From: Climacteris rufus
Taxonomy: Eukaryota > Chordata > Aves > Passeriformes > Climacteridae
Direction of reading: 5' to 3'
Assembly (NCBI GenBank): GCA_013398175.1
Contig: VZRZ01002437.1
Location: 100,331-164,330, forward strand
DNA: 64,000 nucleotides
The position numbers and the translations under genes were made by a program. The notes under the pieces are model-generated. The model saw nothing but the letters and a program-made list of their open reading frames with translations. It did not search any database and had not been told where the DNA came from. Every line of letters starts with the position of its first letter. The stretch's first letter is position 1. Shown in pieces: positions 12,931 through 25,831 of this stretch.

Positions 12931-15033
12931 CCTGTTATTATATGTACTTAACACAGGATATTCCACAAGAGTGTATGACAAAAATCACATTCACACAGCT
13001 GTTTTATTTCGTCCTTTCTTTTTTAAAATGAGCACTGGACAACACATTCTGCCCAAAAGAACTTCTCTTTCAGTAACTAGGCAACAGAGGTAGACCTGTG
13101 ATCAATTATGTTACATTTTGCCAGTAATCAGTGCCTATGACATCAAGGTTTCCTTCCTGTCCTTCAGTAGTGCACATACCACAGCTTGCTAATAACTGGC
13201 AAATAGTAAGGGCTTTCCTTTACAAATAAGTGAATAACAGCTGTGGCTCAAACAAAATCAGAGGCAATATTACATCAGAAATAATTAGCCACTGTAGAAC
13301 AACACTCACATAAACAAATCAAAACAAGCAAGGTCCAGCCACCTCTGACAAGGATTCTGGGACAATTGAAAGCACTCAACAAACCACCTGTCGGAACACA
13401 AAAGGAAGACTACTACTTTATTCTGTTAAAATTAGCAGATGAACTTCAGGGGACAGAAAGCAGTTTCTTGACTTGGAATTTGGCTCAGCCAAACCCCAGT
13501 TATGTGACAGTGGTATAGATCTCTGTGGCCACAAAAGGGCAAAATTACAATTCACAGAGCTGTACTGGGATCATGGGCTCTGCTTGTAATTGCTGTGGGT
13601 ACTTTATAGACTATTCCAATACTGAAGTTGCGAAGCAACTTGAAGATCAGTAAATGAAAAATTTCATGAAGGATAAAAAAGATGGTTTTAAAAGTTCTTC
13701 TGGGAAACGTTTATTTGTACACTCAATTACAATGTAAATTACTGTGAGTTAAAGGTTCTAAACAAAGAGCATACCAAATGCCCCAAAACAATTCATTTTC
13801 CTGTGTCATCACCTGTTCAAGAGGCATGTCTCCCTTGATTTTTTTAAGTGCATTTGACAACCAGTAAGATATTTCATAACACAGGCCCACTTTTCTGTCA
13901 AAAACAATCACTGACTTCAACAGAGCTTCCCAAATTTAGATCAGCAGTGTCCAGAGTAGAAACTGAAGCTCAGATATCTTAAGTTTGTTAAAATTATTTT
14001 TAAAAACAGTATTTTTTTGGCACTTGTAACACTGAAGATTTGTAGACTTCCCCATGGAGGAAATAAAAAGTAAATTCTCCTGCTGGAGCACAACTCTGAC
14101 AAGTACATACAAGTTTTTGTTTCTGTTACTGAGCTATTCTCTCTACCGTGCTTTGGACGACATAATGTAGTCCATGTTGTTTTGCTCAGCTTGCAGTTTA
14201 TAATGTTCTCTGTGGTAGTCATTATATGGCCTGCAGCCACTAATAGTTGCTGAACATACTTTTGAAGTTCAGTGTATGAGCCTGTCTTGCTCTCTGGCAG
14301 ACATTGAAAATGTTGTCTGTGGAGTCAGGTCATTTATTCAGAAGATGTAGATATACTTAGAGTGCTACACATGTAGGTTTTCTCAAAGTTTTCTTAGAAA
14401 TAGCCTATCTATTTCAGAATAAACTACATGCACTTAGCTGGAGGGACAGCTTGGATCAAGTTTAGGGAATAATGAAATGTTAGCAGAGAAGAAGCAGGGA
14501 AATTTGTCTTCCAGAGAGTTTTACAAAGTTTAACTGGAGAAACTACCTAACCCAACATTGTAAAGTTTTGAAATGAGGGCATGTAATTAGGAAAATGATT
14601 CTATGAGATGTAATTAGATTTGTCTGGTGTGAAAACTGGATGAGTAATCATTTCCTGTATGCAAATATTTAGTGCACATATATTTCAAAGATAAAATCTA
14701 AGGAGTGCATACATTTTATGCAATATATATTAATGACTAAAATCTTCTAAATGGGTGTTCAGATATTACTGGGGGAGTAAACAAACCTGTGAAAGGGAGC
14801 TGTCATTTTTCATAGCATTTTAGTTAGGGAGTGCAAATGTGTTATAAAGACTGAGGAGCTGTTATTTGTGGGAGTGTCTTTTAAATGTTATACTGTATTA
14901 GAATGCTTTTATTTTTTACTGCTTCACTGGACTAGGGTAAAAAACTGTATGTACCTTTAAGGGATGGAAGCTATTTGTAACTGAGTGTATAAACTTAAGG
15001 AAATCAGAAACCAAAAGAAATAATGATCTATTT
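12931..15033. other. Non-coding stretch
   Basis: No gene or transposon recognised. It contains a small perfect hairpin, aagttgc-gaa-gcaactt, at 13625-13641. Confidence 0.5.
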
Positions 15034-15480
15034 CATAGAACCATAGAATAATGGGATGGTTTAGTTTGGAAGGGATCTTAGATCATCTAGTTCCAACACT
15101 TTTTACTAGACCATGTTACTCAGAACCCCATCCAACCTGGCCTTGAACACTTCCAGAGATGGGGCATCTGCAACTTCCCTGGGCAACTTGTTCCAATGCT
15201 TCACTACACTCTGAGTAAAGAATTTCTACCTCATATCTAAGATAAACCTGCTCTCTTTCAATTTGAAGCCATTCCCCCTCATCCTGTCACTACATGCCCT
15301 TGCAAAAATTCTCTCTCGATCTTTCCTGTAGGCTCCCTTCAGGTACTGGAAGGTCACAATTAGGTCACCCCAAAGCCTTCTCTTGTCCAGACTGAACAAC
15401 CCTTATTTGCTTAGCCTTTCCTCATATTAGAGGTGCTCCATCCCATCTGATCATCTTATCCCTCTTAATCATCACCTCTA
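15034..15480 (-). mobile_element. CR1 LINE, 5'-truncated 3' end (minus strand)
   Basis: On the minus strand this ends in the CR1 3' terminus (ATTCTATGGTTCTATGA-type octamer tail, plus 15034-15050). Upstream of it (increasing plus coordinates) are CR1 hallmarks: the tail region reading as GGAACTAGATGATC on the minus strand, the C-terminal reverse-transcriptase segment around plus 15150-15260, and the region reading as GAGGAAAGGCTAAGCAAATAAGG. The reading frame is broken by substitutions and stops. It is truncated at its 5' end, which is usual for CR1, and has no target duplication. Confidence 0.93.
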
Positions 15481-18400
15481 AACAACTAACTCTTGTGATA
15501 ATGGTTAGGCCTGCACAGCAATATTTTTTGGTCATGTATTAGGTCAACATCAATGATATGTCCTCTGCTCCAAAATTAAGTTCTCTGCTATGGCAATACA
15601 TGCTCCTCTCTGATAACATTTTTTTTTCTTCCTGGAGTATAGGTTGTGTTCTTGTTCAATGCACAATAAGAGTGTTTTGTCGCTACAAATATAGATCTAC
15701 TTCAAGGCATGTATGATAATTTGTGTTTCATAAATGTAGATATACATTTGAAGAGGTATATACTAAAAAGAATGATAACTAATCATGTCTCCAGATGCAG
15801 AAAAAAAGATACAGGTCATTAATTTTTCTGATTTCATTTATTATTGAAAATATTGTGTCTCTTTCTTAAACTCTTCAGGAAACTTAGCATATGTTTATTG
15901 ACAGAATTGAGGCTTTTAAGTAAGGAGCAGCAACATGTATTCTTAAGAATCCACATTGTTATGTACTATTCTATATGTATCCTCTTGAGGTAACTGCATG
16001 GTATTAAGTTCTCAACTATACATTCTATTTGTATAGCAACGTTTGTAAATATTATAAGAGGGAAATTCTGAATCTCTAAAAGCAAATAAATGAGAAAATA
16101 AATGACCTACAAGCACCAGCCACTGAGCTGGCAATCAAATCTACAGCATCAAGTCTTGAAAGAGAATCATGGGATTGCATATCAAATACTTGACATTGTT
16201 TTCTTTTCTCCCAGAGAGAATATGACTTTCCTGTGCAAAACATTCAGAATGTAGTTTGTGTCCTGTGCTCTCAGCCCTTCAAATTGTTTAAGACTTTAAA
16301 ATTTAATCAAGGGATTTCTTAATGGAGGAGAATGAAGAGTAACATCAGAAATACATTTGACAAAAGGGTAACAAATTTCTACTTAATTATTTACAATGGC
16401 CCTATACTGCTACTTAGAGACACAGAGTAGTCAGACTCCTGAGCACCAGATCCAGCAGTCTGGAAGGACAAGGGCAGCAATTTGTCCTCACATCATGCAA
16501 ACAGTTTTCAAGATTGCATCTTGTTGATCTTGATGAAATTACAAGTCTAGGATCTGATGCAGCATGCCAGTAATTTATGATCACAGGTCACTCGAAGCTG
16601 AATGCTTTCAGGGCACATCAAGCCTACTTGTCATTTGCATGCAACTCATTTTATCACCTAAGAGATGTTTTTTATCAGGCCACTAGGCAGTCATTTGCAG
16701 TTCTGGAAGGCCTGAATTAAAAAAAAAAAAATTACCTCTTTTCATCCATCACAACATTAAAACAAACATCGATGTAAAGTGTAATATTAAAGCAATTAAC
16801 CTATTATCTTCAGGTCAGGCATTTGTTATTTTGCCATTTACAGAATGGCAAACTCTCCCACTTGGCTGCTGATGTTTGAACTGGGCCAGCTGTCTGTTCT
16901 TTCTAAATGCCATTTCAGTTGATTACGTGACTATGAAGTGCCCTTCTTCCCACCATTTGGATTACTTCTATTTAACTCCATAGCTGAGCAATTTTCCCTA
17001 TATTGCCTATTCAAGAAAAAAAAAAGACAGATTCTATAGGTGTTATGTAATATTGTTCTCACCTTGCAACATTGTGGACCAGTTTTTTGGTTTTTTTGTT
17101 TTTCTGTTTTTTTTTTTTTCAAAGGAATCTCTCTCGCTCCTAATATACTAGGTGGTAAAAACCAAAAAAAAGTAAATAAGTTATTTGATGTTGTTATTTC
17201 TAGTGTTATGCCACTCACAGGAGCCATTGGGTTCCTACAAGAACAGTAACACTTTAGAAAAGCAAGGTAACATTTCTCAAGGCATTTCAAAATTAAGGCC
17301 TACATGATAGAAGTCTGCCAAGCTCCACATAGACTTAATGGAAGAAGTTTAAATATTTGAATAATTCTGTTTATGGGGGATGGGATTTGGGTGGTGAGGA
17401 GTTTGCAACAGGAATAGAATTTATTAGCACTACCTTAGGCATCTTCAGTCTATGTCTGTGCTAGTCATCTAGGTTTCTTTGCAAACAGCTCTAAAAGGGA
17501 ATTAATCTCACCCAATGACATCTAAGATAAATCAGAATAAAAGCCTCCTGAGCATTCCAATTTCTGTCTAATAACTATTGGGAGACATAAGATGATTCAT
17601 TCAGCTTTACACACAGAACTGATGGTAGTCTGAAATTATACAGGATGAATCCTGCATTGTGCATATTTTTACCCTAGGTGCAGATTGCCAACTGGGTCAA
17701 ACATTTGCTGTGGCACACAGTGCACAGCTTCTGTGTATCACAATGCACTCTAGCTAGATACCATGCTGCACAAGTCTTGCTTCAGTCCTAGAGAATAATA
17801 ATGGAAATGTTTACATGATAAAAGCATTCTAACATATCTAAAAAAGTATTATGCCTGTACTGTCTTTAAACTACATAAAGGAGTTTACACCAAACTCAGT
17901 CTGAGTCTGATGATACCCACAAGATTACTAAAGGAGATTTCTGTCTTAGAAGTCAATCTGGAAATCAAACCAAAGGCAGATACTTCAACAGAAAATTGAT
18001 TTGCATCTCTGTTATGATTTCATTAGGCATATTCAGAGTCTGATCTTGTGCTCCACAGACTTTGAAACACAATAGGCCAAAACCACATATGAATAGATGT
18101 TTAGTAACAAACTGAGTAAAGTTGCAACCTGACCATATTTGGGCCCATTTATATATACTTTCATGCTGTTTTTTTGGGTTTTTCTTTTTTCCATTTGGAT
18201 GTGGTGCATTGCTTGGACTATAAGGTGAGTCATATGGATACATAATTTGAAAACAAACTGTCTTTTTTCTTATTTGCTGGTATACCACATTGTACTTTGC
18301 ACAGTCTTAGACTGTGGCCTTATGCTTTGTCTGTTTTACCTCAACAGCTTTCATGTTTCAGCTACTATAATCGGACAAATATTTCTCCACCTTTTGCTAT

Positions 18401-21000
18401 TCCATGTATTAAGATAAACTGCTCAACCAAACTTTCTGTCATCCTGTCATCAATTCACACAAAACAGAGGGGGAAAAAAACTTCTCCTTCTCTACCAATA
18501 CCAAAACTGTCATACAGAATTATAACTCGGGTCATGTAATTTCCTCCAGAACATTTTCTGCAACATTCCAGGGACATGAAGGTGCAAAGAACATCCAAGC
18601 ATGTATATTATCCTATAGTGTGTATTCACCTATAGGAGAAATCTGAATTAGTCTTTCAAAAGTGTAAGGTTTGTTCTTTGTTCATAGCTTTTCTGAGTGA
18701 AAGACCAAGGAAGCTTGGACAAAGAAATCAGTTCTGACCTCCAGCAAATGCAAATAGGTATTGCAAGAAAAATAAAACCTTTTCTCTGTGTTCTGTTTTC
18801 CTACAATATATGCCTATCAAGCTTTGAGCAACAGTACCAATTAAAGTAACCATAAATGCTTGACATTTAATGTTGAAACAGATAATAAGGGAACACAAGT
18901 GAAGCCTTTCAGGGGAATAAGAAACTGAAGGTGAGTCATAGCACCTGGAAAGATCTGTTGATTCTGTATGAGACTTAAAGGACAAATTGCATGCAGATTG
19001 TAAAAATATAATTTTATAACGGATACAGTAACTTGGGTGCTGCAGTGCCACACATCTGTTTTATATACTGCTGAATAATTTAGTAATGAATTTTAAAATT
19101 AGAATAAGTTGCAAAGGGCCATTAATATTGCATTGAGCATTGTTGCATTACATGGTATGAAAATTACATCTGTTATAGAGTGTTTCTTCCAGTAATGGTC
19201 AGCTATGTTTATACATAGTCACCGCTTTTCTTAATTGTAAGTATTTTAGTGATGTTCTGGAGAGTGAAATCAACAGATGTTATATAGTATATAGCTCTTC
19301 CAGATGGCAAACCCTCCTGCTGTAATAGCCTAAATCAGCCTTTTTTTATCATCAATACCTAAACCACCACTACAAAACTGTTTTGTTTTTTTTTTTTCTT
19401 GAAGCTATTAAGTAGGGGAGAAAGGTCATAAATTTTTCAGTGTGCCTTCAGAAAGATGATGAACACCGAAGCGTTAATCCTTTAAATTTCTACTTGATTA
19501 TGTTATACATTTGATTGTGTCTGAAGTTCCCCAGGAAAAGCTTTGAAAAGTGTGAAAACTGTTGCTGTTGAAGAGAAATTGGTCCTATTTTTTTCTCTAT
19601 CTGACCAAGTGTCAACATATTCACCTTTTAAAATGCCATGCTTCTATGTTCTCCTCAGACAAAAACACAAGGTTTTCTGAAACAGTGGATGGAGAATAAA
19701 ACTTCCTCTTTGTTGTTAGAATGTAGAATGATGTCTACTATAGTAAATTACTTTCTACTAATATGATATACAGTATTATTCTATAAGGATGAGACTGGCC
19801 AGTCATTCTTGCTACAACTTATATTGAATAAAAACTATTTTCTCATATTCTTCCAGTGAATACTATCTTCATAATAGGACATAACTACTGACACAGTGTG
19901 TCAAGATGCAGATAGAGTCTTTAATTAGCATTTTAAAAGAAATACAAGTGTTTTCATCTGACCTCTTTGGTTCAGAAAGGCACAACCCTTGGCAGATCAC
20001 TGTTGCAAACAGCTACCACTATTTTCCTTTCTGAAGCCTAATTACAGAGATTTAAGTATCTGCCTTCCCAAATCAAACCCATATTCATTTTTCCTGTAAT
20101 ATTACTGTCAATCTCAGCACAGCTGTGATATGTAACAACCCAGCTTGTTGTACAAATGAAGCAAAGAACTTTATGCTTAAAATAATGGCAAAAATTATAT
20201 ACAAGACCAGAATTTTTTTGGTTGATATTAAGGTATCTTCTATGTTTAGTCACCCAATAACCCCCTGGACCACCTCCTGCTTCTCTAAAGCTCCCTGAAT
20301 CAAGTTGACTTTGCAGGCTTCCAGATAGGTATTTAGCATGGATGCACACTGTTTTTTTTTCCCACTCCTGCCTCAAAACACAAGGTCATGTCTCCACTCT
20401 TCTGTCCCTTGATGGGTACTCTCCAGCCGAAATCTGTTATGTAGCCATCTGTTTATTAACTATCAGCATTCTGGAAAATGCATCTGTAAAAGAATCTAAT
20501 TTTTAAGAAATAGCAACTAGCACTTTAGAAAAATAATTTCCATTTTCTACTCTCCAGACCTGACAGTGAATTCCTTCTACCTTCTGCTTATTTTCACCTT
20601 ACTTACTCAGCAAAAATAGAAGTTTTCCTTTTCGATTCTTCTGTGAATAGTGAATGTTCCTCTGTTTCATGTGTTTTGTCTTTGTTTCAAAGTCCTTGAT
20701 AATACAATTATTGTGGTAATGTATCCAAGACTTTCTAAAAGATGTTTTCTTTCTCACGTCTGTGACTGAATGTATATTGAGTATAAGTATCACAGTGCTA
20801 ACAAAGCAAAGTGCCAAAAAAATTTTGGAAACTGTGCTGTCATCTTTAGGATATTGAAAAGGTTCTTCACTGATATAAGAGAGGTAAAAAGAAGAAACTA
20901 AACAACTTTTTTTTCGTTGTGATTCTAAAATTTCTGAGATTGAATTTGTCTCCAATATCAGAATTATAGGAGCTTCTTAGTCAATTTGTTCCTGGTCTGA

Positions 21001-21036
21001 TATATATGTGTGTGTATAAATACATGCACACACACA
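21001..21036 (+). repeat. Short (TA)n(TG)n...(CA)n microsatellite
   Basis: An imperfect tatatatgtgtgtgt run is followed by a short cacacacaca run, separated by about ten bases. It is a simple-sequence repeat with no coding content. Confidence 0.8.
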
Positions 21037-23597
21037 GAACAAGTGATTGCAGGCAACAAACACAAGAGCATGTGTTCAAAGTTCAAATTCCTGGGCAGAT
21101 TCCTTCAGGTGTTACTGCCTATTATTCTGCAGTTCAGAGTATATTGGATCACTGGTGCTGCTCAGTTGCCATTTTTGGTCTTTTAGAGGAAGGGAGGAAG
21201 CAGAAACTCTCCAGGCATGATTCCAGTCCAGAGTTTTAGCAGAAATTTACAAGACTAGTTATACAAAACAGATGAAGAAGAGTGAAGTATTATCACAGCT
21301 CATTTGCTATGTACTATACTGTGTATTTTTCTGTATTTTTTTTTAACACTGCATCCTACGACAACCTGGAAGTCTCAGTTTTAAGCCAGTGAGAGGGGGA
21401 CTAACTTGAAAATATATTATTAACATTATAACCAGATGTCTGGTTGATAGAGAGAAACAGGCACCTGTTATAAGACAGGTGTTTAAGATCAGCAGTATGG
21501 TTAACTTCAGGGGTCAGACCATAAAAATAGCTGACCATGGAAGAGTTAAATGCACAGTGTGCTATAGTGAATACTATACCTGTGAGCCATATTTATAGCT
21601 AATACAGCAAACTAATTACCATGGCAGGTAAATTACTGACAATTGCATGTCTTAAATAAGTGTGTCAGAGTGCAGGTAAATTATCTGAATAGGTTGTTGA
21701 GCTATTCTGAGTCATCCTAGATAAGTCTAGATGATGGAGAGAAAAGGCAGATGGGGCATGCTACAGATACTAACAAAATCCATTCTTAACATCCTTTCTT
21801 ATTTAGGATGCTTGTAGCTAATCCACAATTCCAGTGACATGCTGCATTTGAATACTTCCTACAGGGCAGCTTCAATCATCATGTAGTCATAATATAGATA
21901 TGTATCATATGGATTATGCAATAGTTATTATTTTGCATTAAAGCACCACAATCATGACACAAATTATTAAAAACTCAATGTTTTTGCAACCCATAACGCT
22001 TTTCATTGGTTTTAAATTGGAAACCTCAGAAACAAAATAGGATTTTCACTCAGATTATTCACAGAGTCAAGGCCTGACATTCTCAAAGGCACCACTTCTT
22101 GTCAGTGGTCTATGTAGTAGAGAATAAAACTGAAATAAAATATATGAAAGAATCAGGGGGATATAAAGATGACTTAAAAATCTATTGGCACAGATAGTTT
22201 TTATATGCAAAAAACATAGTAAAACTTTATTGAACTCTACACAGATTAGCCTTAATTTTAACTCTTTTATGTTAAATTCTAAATGGAAAAGGCATCAGTA
22301 ATATCTGTACTATTGTTTATTTAGTACAGGTCCATAGCCTTCAACCCATTTCAAAACAATATTTGCTGCTTTCTAGATTTGAATTAGTCTCTCAGTCTTC
22401 CTCCAACAGAAAACTACCAGCTGTGACCATCAGTAATTCCTCTTTTTTTTTGTCATAACAAAACATGCAGTGCCATATCCAGAGATAAATTAGTCTGGTG
22501 GGTTCAGAAATGGGAGTCAGCAAAATTAAAGGAATGAATTACCCAAGAGCAGAACAACAAGGCTGAGAAAAGCTTCATGCTGAGAGTGCTGTGGCATGGA
22601 TATATGTACAATATAATCAGCATAACAAAAATAATTGTTGTACTTCCAGCCAAAGAGACTCCAAAATTTCTATCCCCAAAGTATTGACGAAAATGGCTTC
22701 CTAAAATTTCTGAACTTTTTCTATTTTCTGGCAAGTTTAAGTATCTGTTTTTATTAAAATTATCTCAAATTCTAGCAGGCAGTTCATTCTTTTTGTTTCC
22801 ATTAACTGCAATAGATATGTGCTTTGAATCCCTACAAGAAGAGAAATCCACTTATAAATAATAGAGGTACTGTATTTAAGACAAAACCTATTTTACACGT
22901 CTGTCTTTGTCACCACCTCAAATTTGATGCTGCTTCAGAGATGATGTCTTTATGGGCAGAAATTACCTCAAAAATTATTTCCGTGACATAACAATCTATT
23001 AACGATCTAGTGTTTTAAAGTAACGGGGAATCTACTCTATTTTGGAATGCAAGGATCTCTATTGGCATTGAAGAGAACAGAAAATCTCCAGTTTTATAGA
23101 CAGAAAGTTGATATATCTATGCCATTAAGGGTAGGAAAATAAGATGAAAAACCCCATAGCATTGCATCTGTCATGGGATACAGCCAGAGAGCATCACCTA
23201 GAAGCTCCCCTCACTCCCAGCCCCGCATGTGCCAGGACACAGACATAGGTGCAAACAGGAAAAATGCATTTTCTTCCTCTGAACTCTACTAGACGTATCA
23301 CTGACACCATGCTCTTATACACATACAAACAAATGTAGTCCTGCAATAGCAGACAAAGTAACCAGGCTAGTGCATAACCAGTACTCAGAAAACTAGCACT
23401 GGCTACCTCAGCACAGTTACAGCTTCCTAAAAATGCATCCCTTCAGAATGGTGCATGCCTGATCTTGTGACAAAAATTACATTCAGCCTCTGTCTGACAT
23501 TGACACTGCCAGGCAACACACACATCTTACCCACAAGGAAGCAGAGGGAAGAACAAAATGTAAATATTTCACAGGACTTCTGAACCAAAGGTTGTTG

Positions 23598-23631
23598 CTC
23601 AGTAAGGATGTGATCTCAGTAAGGATGTGGT
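23598..23631 (+). repeat. 17-bp tandem duplication
   Basis: The unit ctcagtaaggatgtgat occurs at 23598-23614 and again from 23615, with one difference at its end. It is a small recent duplication with no evident function. Confidence 0.85.
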
Positions 23632-24080
23632 CTGAACCAGTTTTATAGCTCTAGAGTATGGATATCTGTACCTTAGCTAAACAAATTTGTCACCTTTTGC
23701 AGTCAATGAGGGAAATGGGCACTCTGCAATGCACAACTCTTTTTACTGTTGAATAGACCTGTTGGGTGGTATTACTATAAAAAATACTCTCTATTTACTT
23801 ACAGTTGATTTGGACTTGGCTTCAAAAAGAAAAAAGTATTGAAATATAAACCAGAAAATTAATGAAATCCAAGGACCATCAAATATTTGCACTGCTCTAG
23901 TAACAGCATGGTACCTCAATAAAACAGAATAACTAGCTAATTAAAAGTCTTATTTTGTTCAGGTGTTCACAAGCAGTACATGAACCCACTAGAAATGTTC
24001 AGCTACAACAGAGACACCATCACAGTCACCACTGTGCAGACATTTAAAGAGCAGAACACATAGCCTCAATCATATCAAAG

Positions 24081-24730
24081 AAAAATGGAATGGTTTGAGC
24101 TAGAAGGGACCTGAAGGATCCTCTAGTTCCAACTCCCTGCCATGGGCAGGGACAGCTTCTACTAAACCAGGTTGCCCAGAGCCCCATCCAAGCTGGCCTT
24201 GAACACCTCCAAGGATGGGACATCCACAACTTCTCTGGTCAACCTGTTCCTGTGTCTCACCACCCTCACAACAAAGAATTTCTTCCTTGTAACTAATCTA
24301 AGTCTACACTTTTTGAGTCTACCCTTTGTCCTAAGCAGAGACTTGTCCCTCTCGTGAGAGTGGAGTAGAGGAGAAGAATCACTTCCCCTGACCTGTTGGT
24401 CATGCTTCTTTTGATGCATGCATTTTCCACTCACCCTGTATTTGTACTCGGGATTGCCCTTACTCAGGTTAATGACCATATACTTGGTCTTCTTGATTTC
24501 CATGAAGCTTGCATAGTCCAAGCTTGTCCAGGTCTCTGTGGATGTCATCCCGTCCCTGCAGTATGTCAACCACACCCACACAGTTTGGTGTCATCATCTA
24601 ACTTGCTGAGGGTGCACTCAATCCCACAGTTCATGTCTCTGACCCTTGAGGAATGCCATCCATCACTGGTGTCCACTTGGACATATATCTGTTGATTGCT
24701 ACTCCACGAGTTCCTAAACTTGCACGGATT
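24081..24730 (-). mobile_element. CR1 LINE, internally deleted (minus strand)
   Basis: The CR1 3' end lies at plus 24081-24130 (minus-strand CCTTCTAGCTCAAACCATTCC). It is followed by the C-terminal reverse-transcriptase coding part, readable on the minus strand as RKKFFVVRVVRHRNRLTREVV and VPSLEVFKASLDGALGNLV. Farther from the 3' end the order jumps: family segments normally hundreds of bases apart are adjacent near plus 24340-24430, so it carries internal deletions. The far part (about 24430-24730) matches the CR1 reverse-transcriptase region with the AGTTTGGTGTCATCA-type segment on the plus strand. It ends about 230 bases before the LTR at 24963. Confidence 0.9.
24162..24330 (-). pseudogene. 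CR1 reverse transcriptase C-terminus remnant
   Basis: A minus-strand frame encodes the last roughly 55 residues of the CR1 ORF2 protein, including RKKFF, the NRLTREVV segment and the VPSLEVFK motif. The adjoining upstream residues in the same frame come from a junction created by internal deletion. Reverse transcriptase activity is impossible here because the palm catalytic motifs lie far upstream and are absent. Confidence 0.8.
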
Positions 24731-24962
24731 GCATCTGTCCCCTGTTCCACCTGTCTTAAAAATATGAAAGAGAAAACAGAAAAAAACAAAAATTGCGCTA
24801 AAATTGTGATTAAAGATTTAATTTAAAAGTGAGAAAGAAACTTTGTGTCCATCGGTCAGTAACTGAGAGACACTGAGAGAAAGAGATGCTTTCAGACACA
24901 TACTTGCTGCTCAGTTCATCCAATGGGACAGTAAATTTAGGCTGCTGTCAGAGGTTGGGGGA
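24731..24962. other. Spacer between CR1 and LTR
   Basis: AT-rich and A-rich in its middle, ending in the G-rich string gaggttgggggatg immediately before the LTR. That string could be taken for a retroviral polypurine tract, but no retroviral coding sequence precedes it. Confidence 0.4.
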
Positions 24963-25831
24963 TGTCTTGGAATTTTTCTCCATCACTGTTACTAAGTAAC
25001 AAATAGCCAGATGATTAGGGCCATCAACTCTTTTGTGAGAGACAAAAGGTGTGCTTGGGCGGGGGCAGGTAAGGGAAGAGCCGGCCATTGGAACAGGCAC
25101 TCTCTCTCGGATCCGACGCTGAGAGGAGAGGCGGCTCTTTGCTTTTTGGCTGCGATCGGAGGAACTCCAACTGTGCCTTGTTTTTTCTTCTCCTGGCTGG
25201 GTGAGCTTTGATTCAACCCTTTTTCTCATTGGGAAGTGCATGTTTCCCCGGGCTGCGTTCTTCTCACAGCGGTTGCTGGGAGAGTCCGGCTGCCTCTGCC
25301 GCCTGCCCCCTCTCCGCCCCCCCCACGAGACTGCGGCGTCTGCTGTGACTGCAGAAATCCTTGCTACCCCGCCAGCTAGCCAGGAGAGAGAGAGCCAGCT
25401 CCTGCCCCTGCCGCCCTGTGTTTTTTTTGCCACTCTGAGCTGCCTGGCTGCTCTCCAGCCTGTCCGCCATTCCCAGCTGCCCGAGGCTGACCTGACCTTG
25501 CGCCACAGCGCCACCTGCAGCCGCTCGGGAGTCATCGCACCTGCCCTGCCCGACCGGGAGCTCAACAGCGCCCCCTGCTGTTTTTCGACCGTGATTACAC
25601 CGCACGGGAAAGTCATCTGCTATTGGTTTCTGGTTCTATTTATGGTTGTTATTATTGTTACTGCTTGTTTATAGATACTAATAAAGGACTGTTATTTCTT
25701 TTCCCATACCTTTGCCTGAAAGCCCTTGATTTCAAAATTAAAATAATTCGGAGAGAGGGGAAATCACATTCTGTGTCCTAAGGGAGGGTTCAACCTCTCT
25801 CAGCAGACACCCGTCTTTCAAAACCAAGACA
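24963..25831 (+). mobile_element. Large GC-rich ERV LTR (ERVL-like)
   Basis: An 869-base LTR bounded by a perfect 8-bp terminal inverted repeat, TGTCTTGG at 24963 and CCAAGACA ending at 25831. The middle (about 25050-25620) is GC- and CpG-rich, in sharp contrast to the AT-rich flanks. A polyadenylation signal AATAAA lies at 25680-25685, followed by a T-rich stretch and about 140 bases to the end. This order gives plus orientation. No retroviral genes flank it. The expected short target duplication is not visible (gggga before, tctgg after). The 157-aa plus and 222-aa minus open frames inside are unstopped because of high GC and are not genes. ERVL-type assignment is from the general look of the 3' end and is tentative. 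Confidence 0.82.

Larger units (their letters stand above)
15481..24080. other. Long AT-rich non-coding stretch
   Basis: About 8.6 kb with no gene or transposon that I can recognise. Minor items are A/T runs near 16720 and 17108, a (TA)(TG) patch at 21001-21036, and a 17-bp tandem duplication at 23598-23631. The section 16570-16920 is unusually rich in homeodomain- and octamer-like motifs. The many short open frames here have no domain or conserved-motif support. Confidence 0.5.

Noticed and set aside
12682..13093. Three overlapping open frames rich in Val/Cys/Tyr or His/Thr
   Set aside because: They are created by the (TG)n/(TA)n microsatellite, which leaves several frames open on both strands.
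24950..24962. Polypurine-tract-like string before the 25 kb LTR, suggesting a 3' LTR of a provirus
   Set aside because: The upstream DNA is a CR1 and A-rich spacer without retroviral coding sequence.
24948..25674. 222-aa minus and 157-aa plus open frames
   Set aside because: They lie inside the GC-rich LTR, where stop codons are rare. No domain, and long frames appear on both strands at once.
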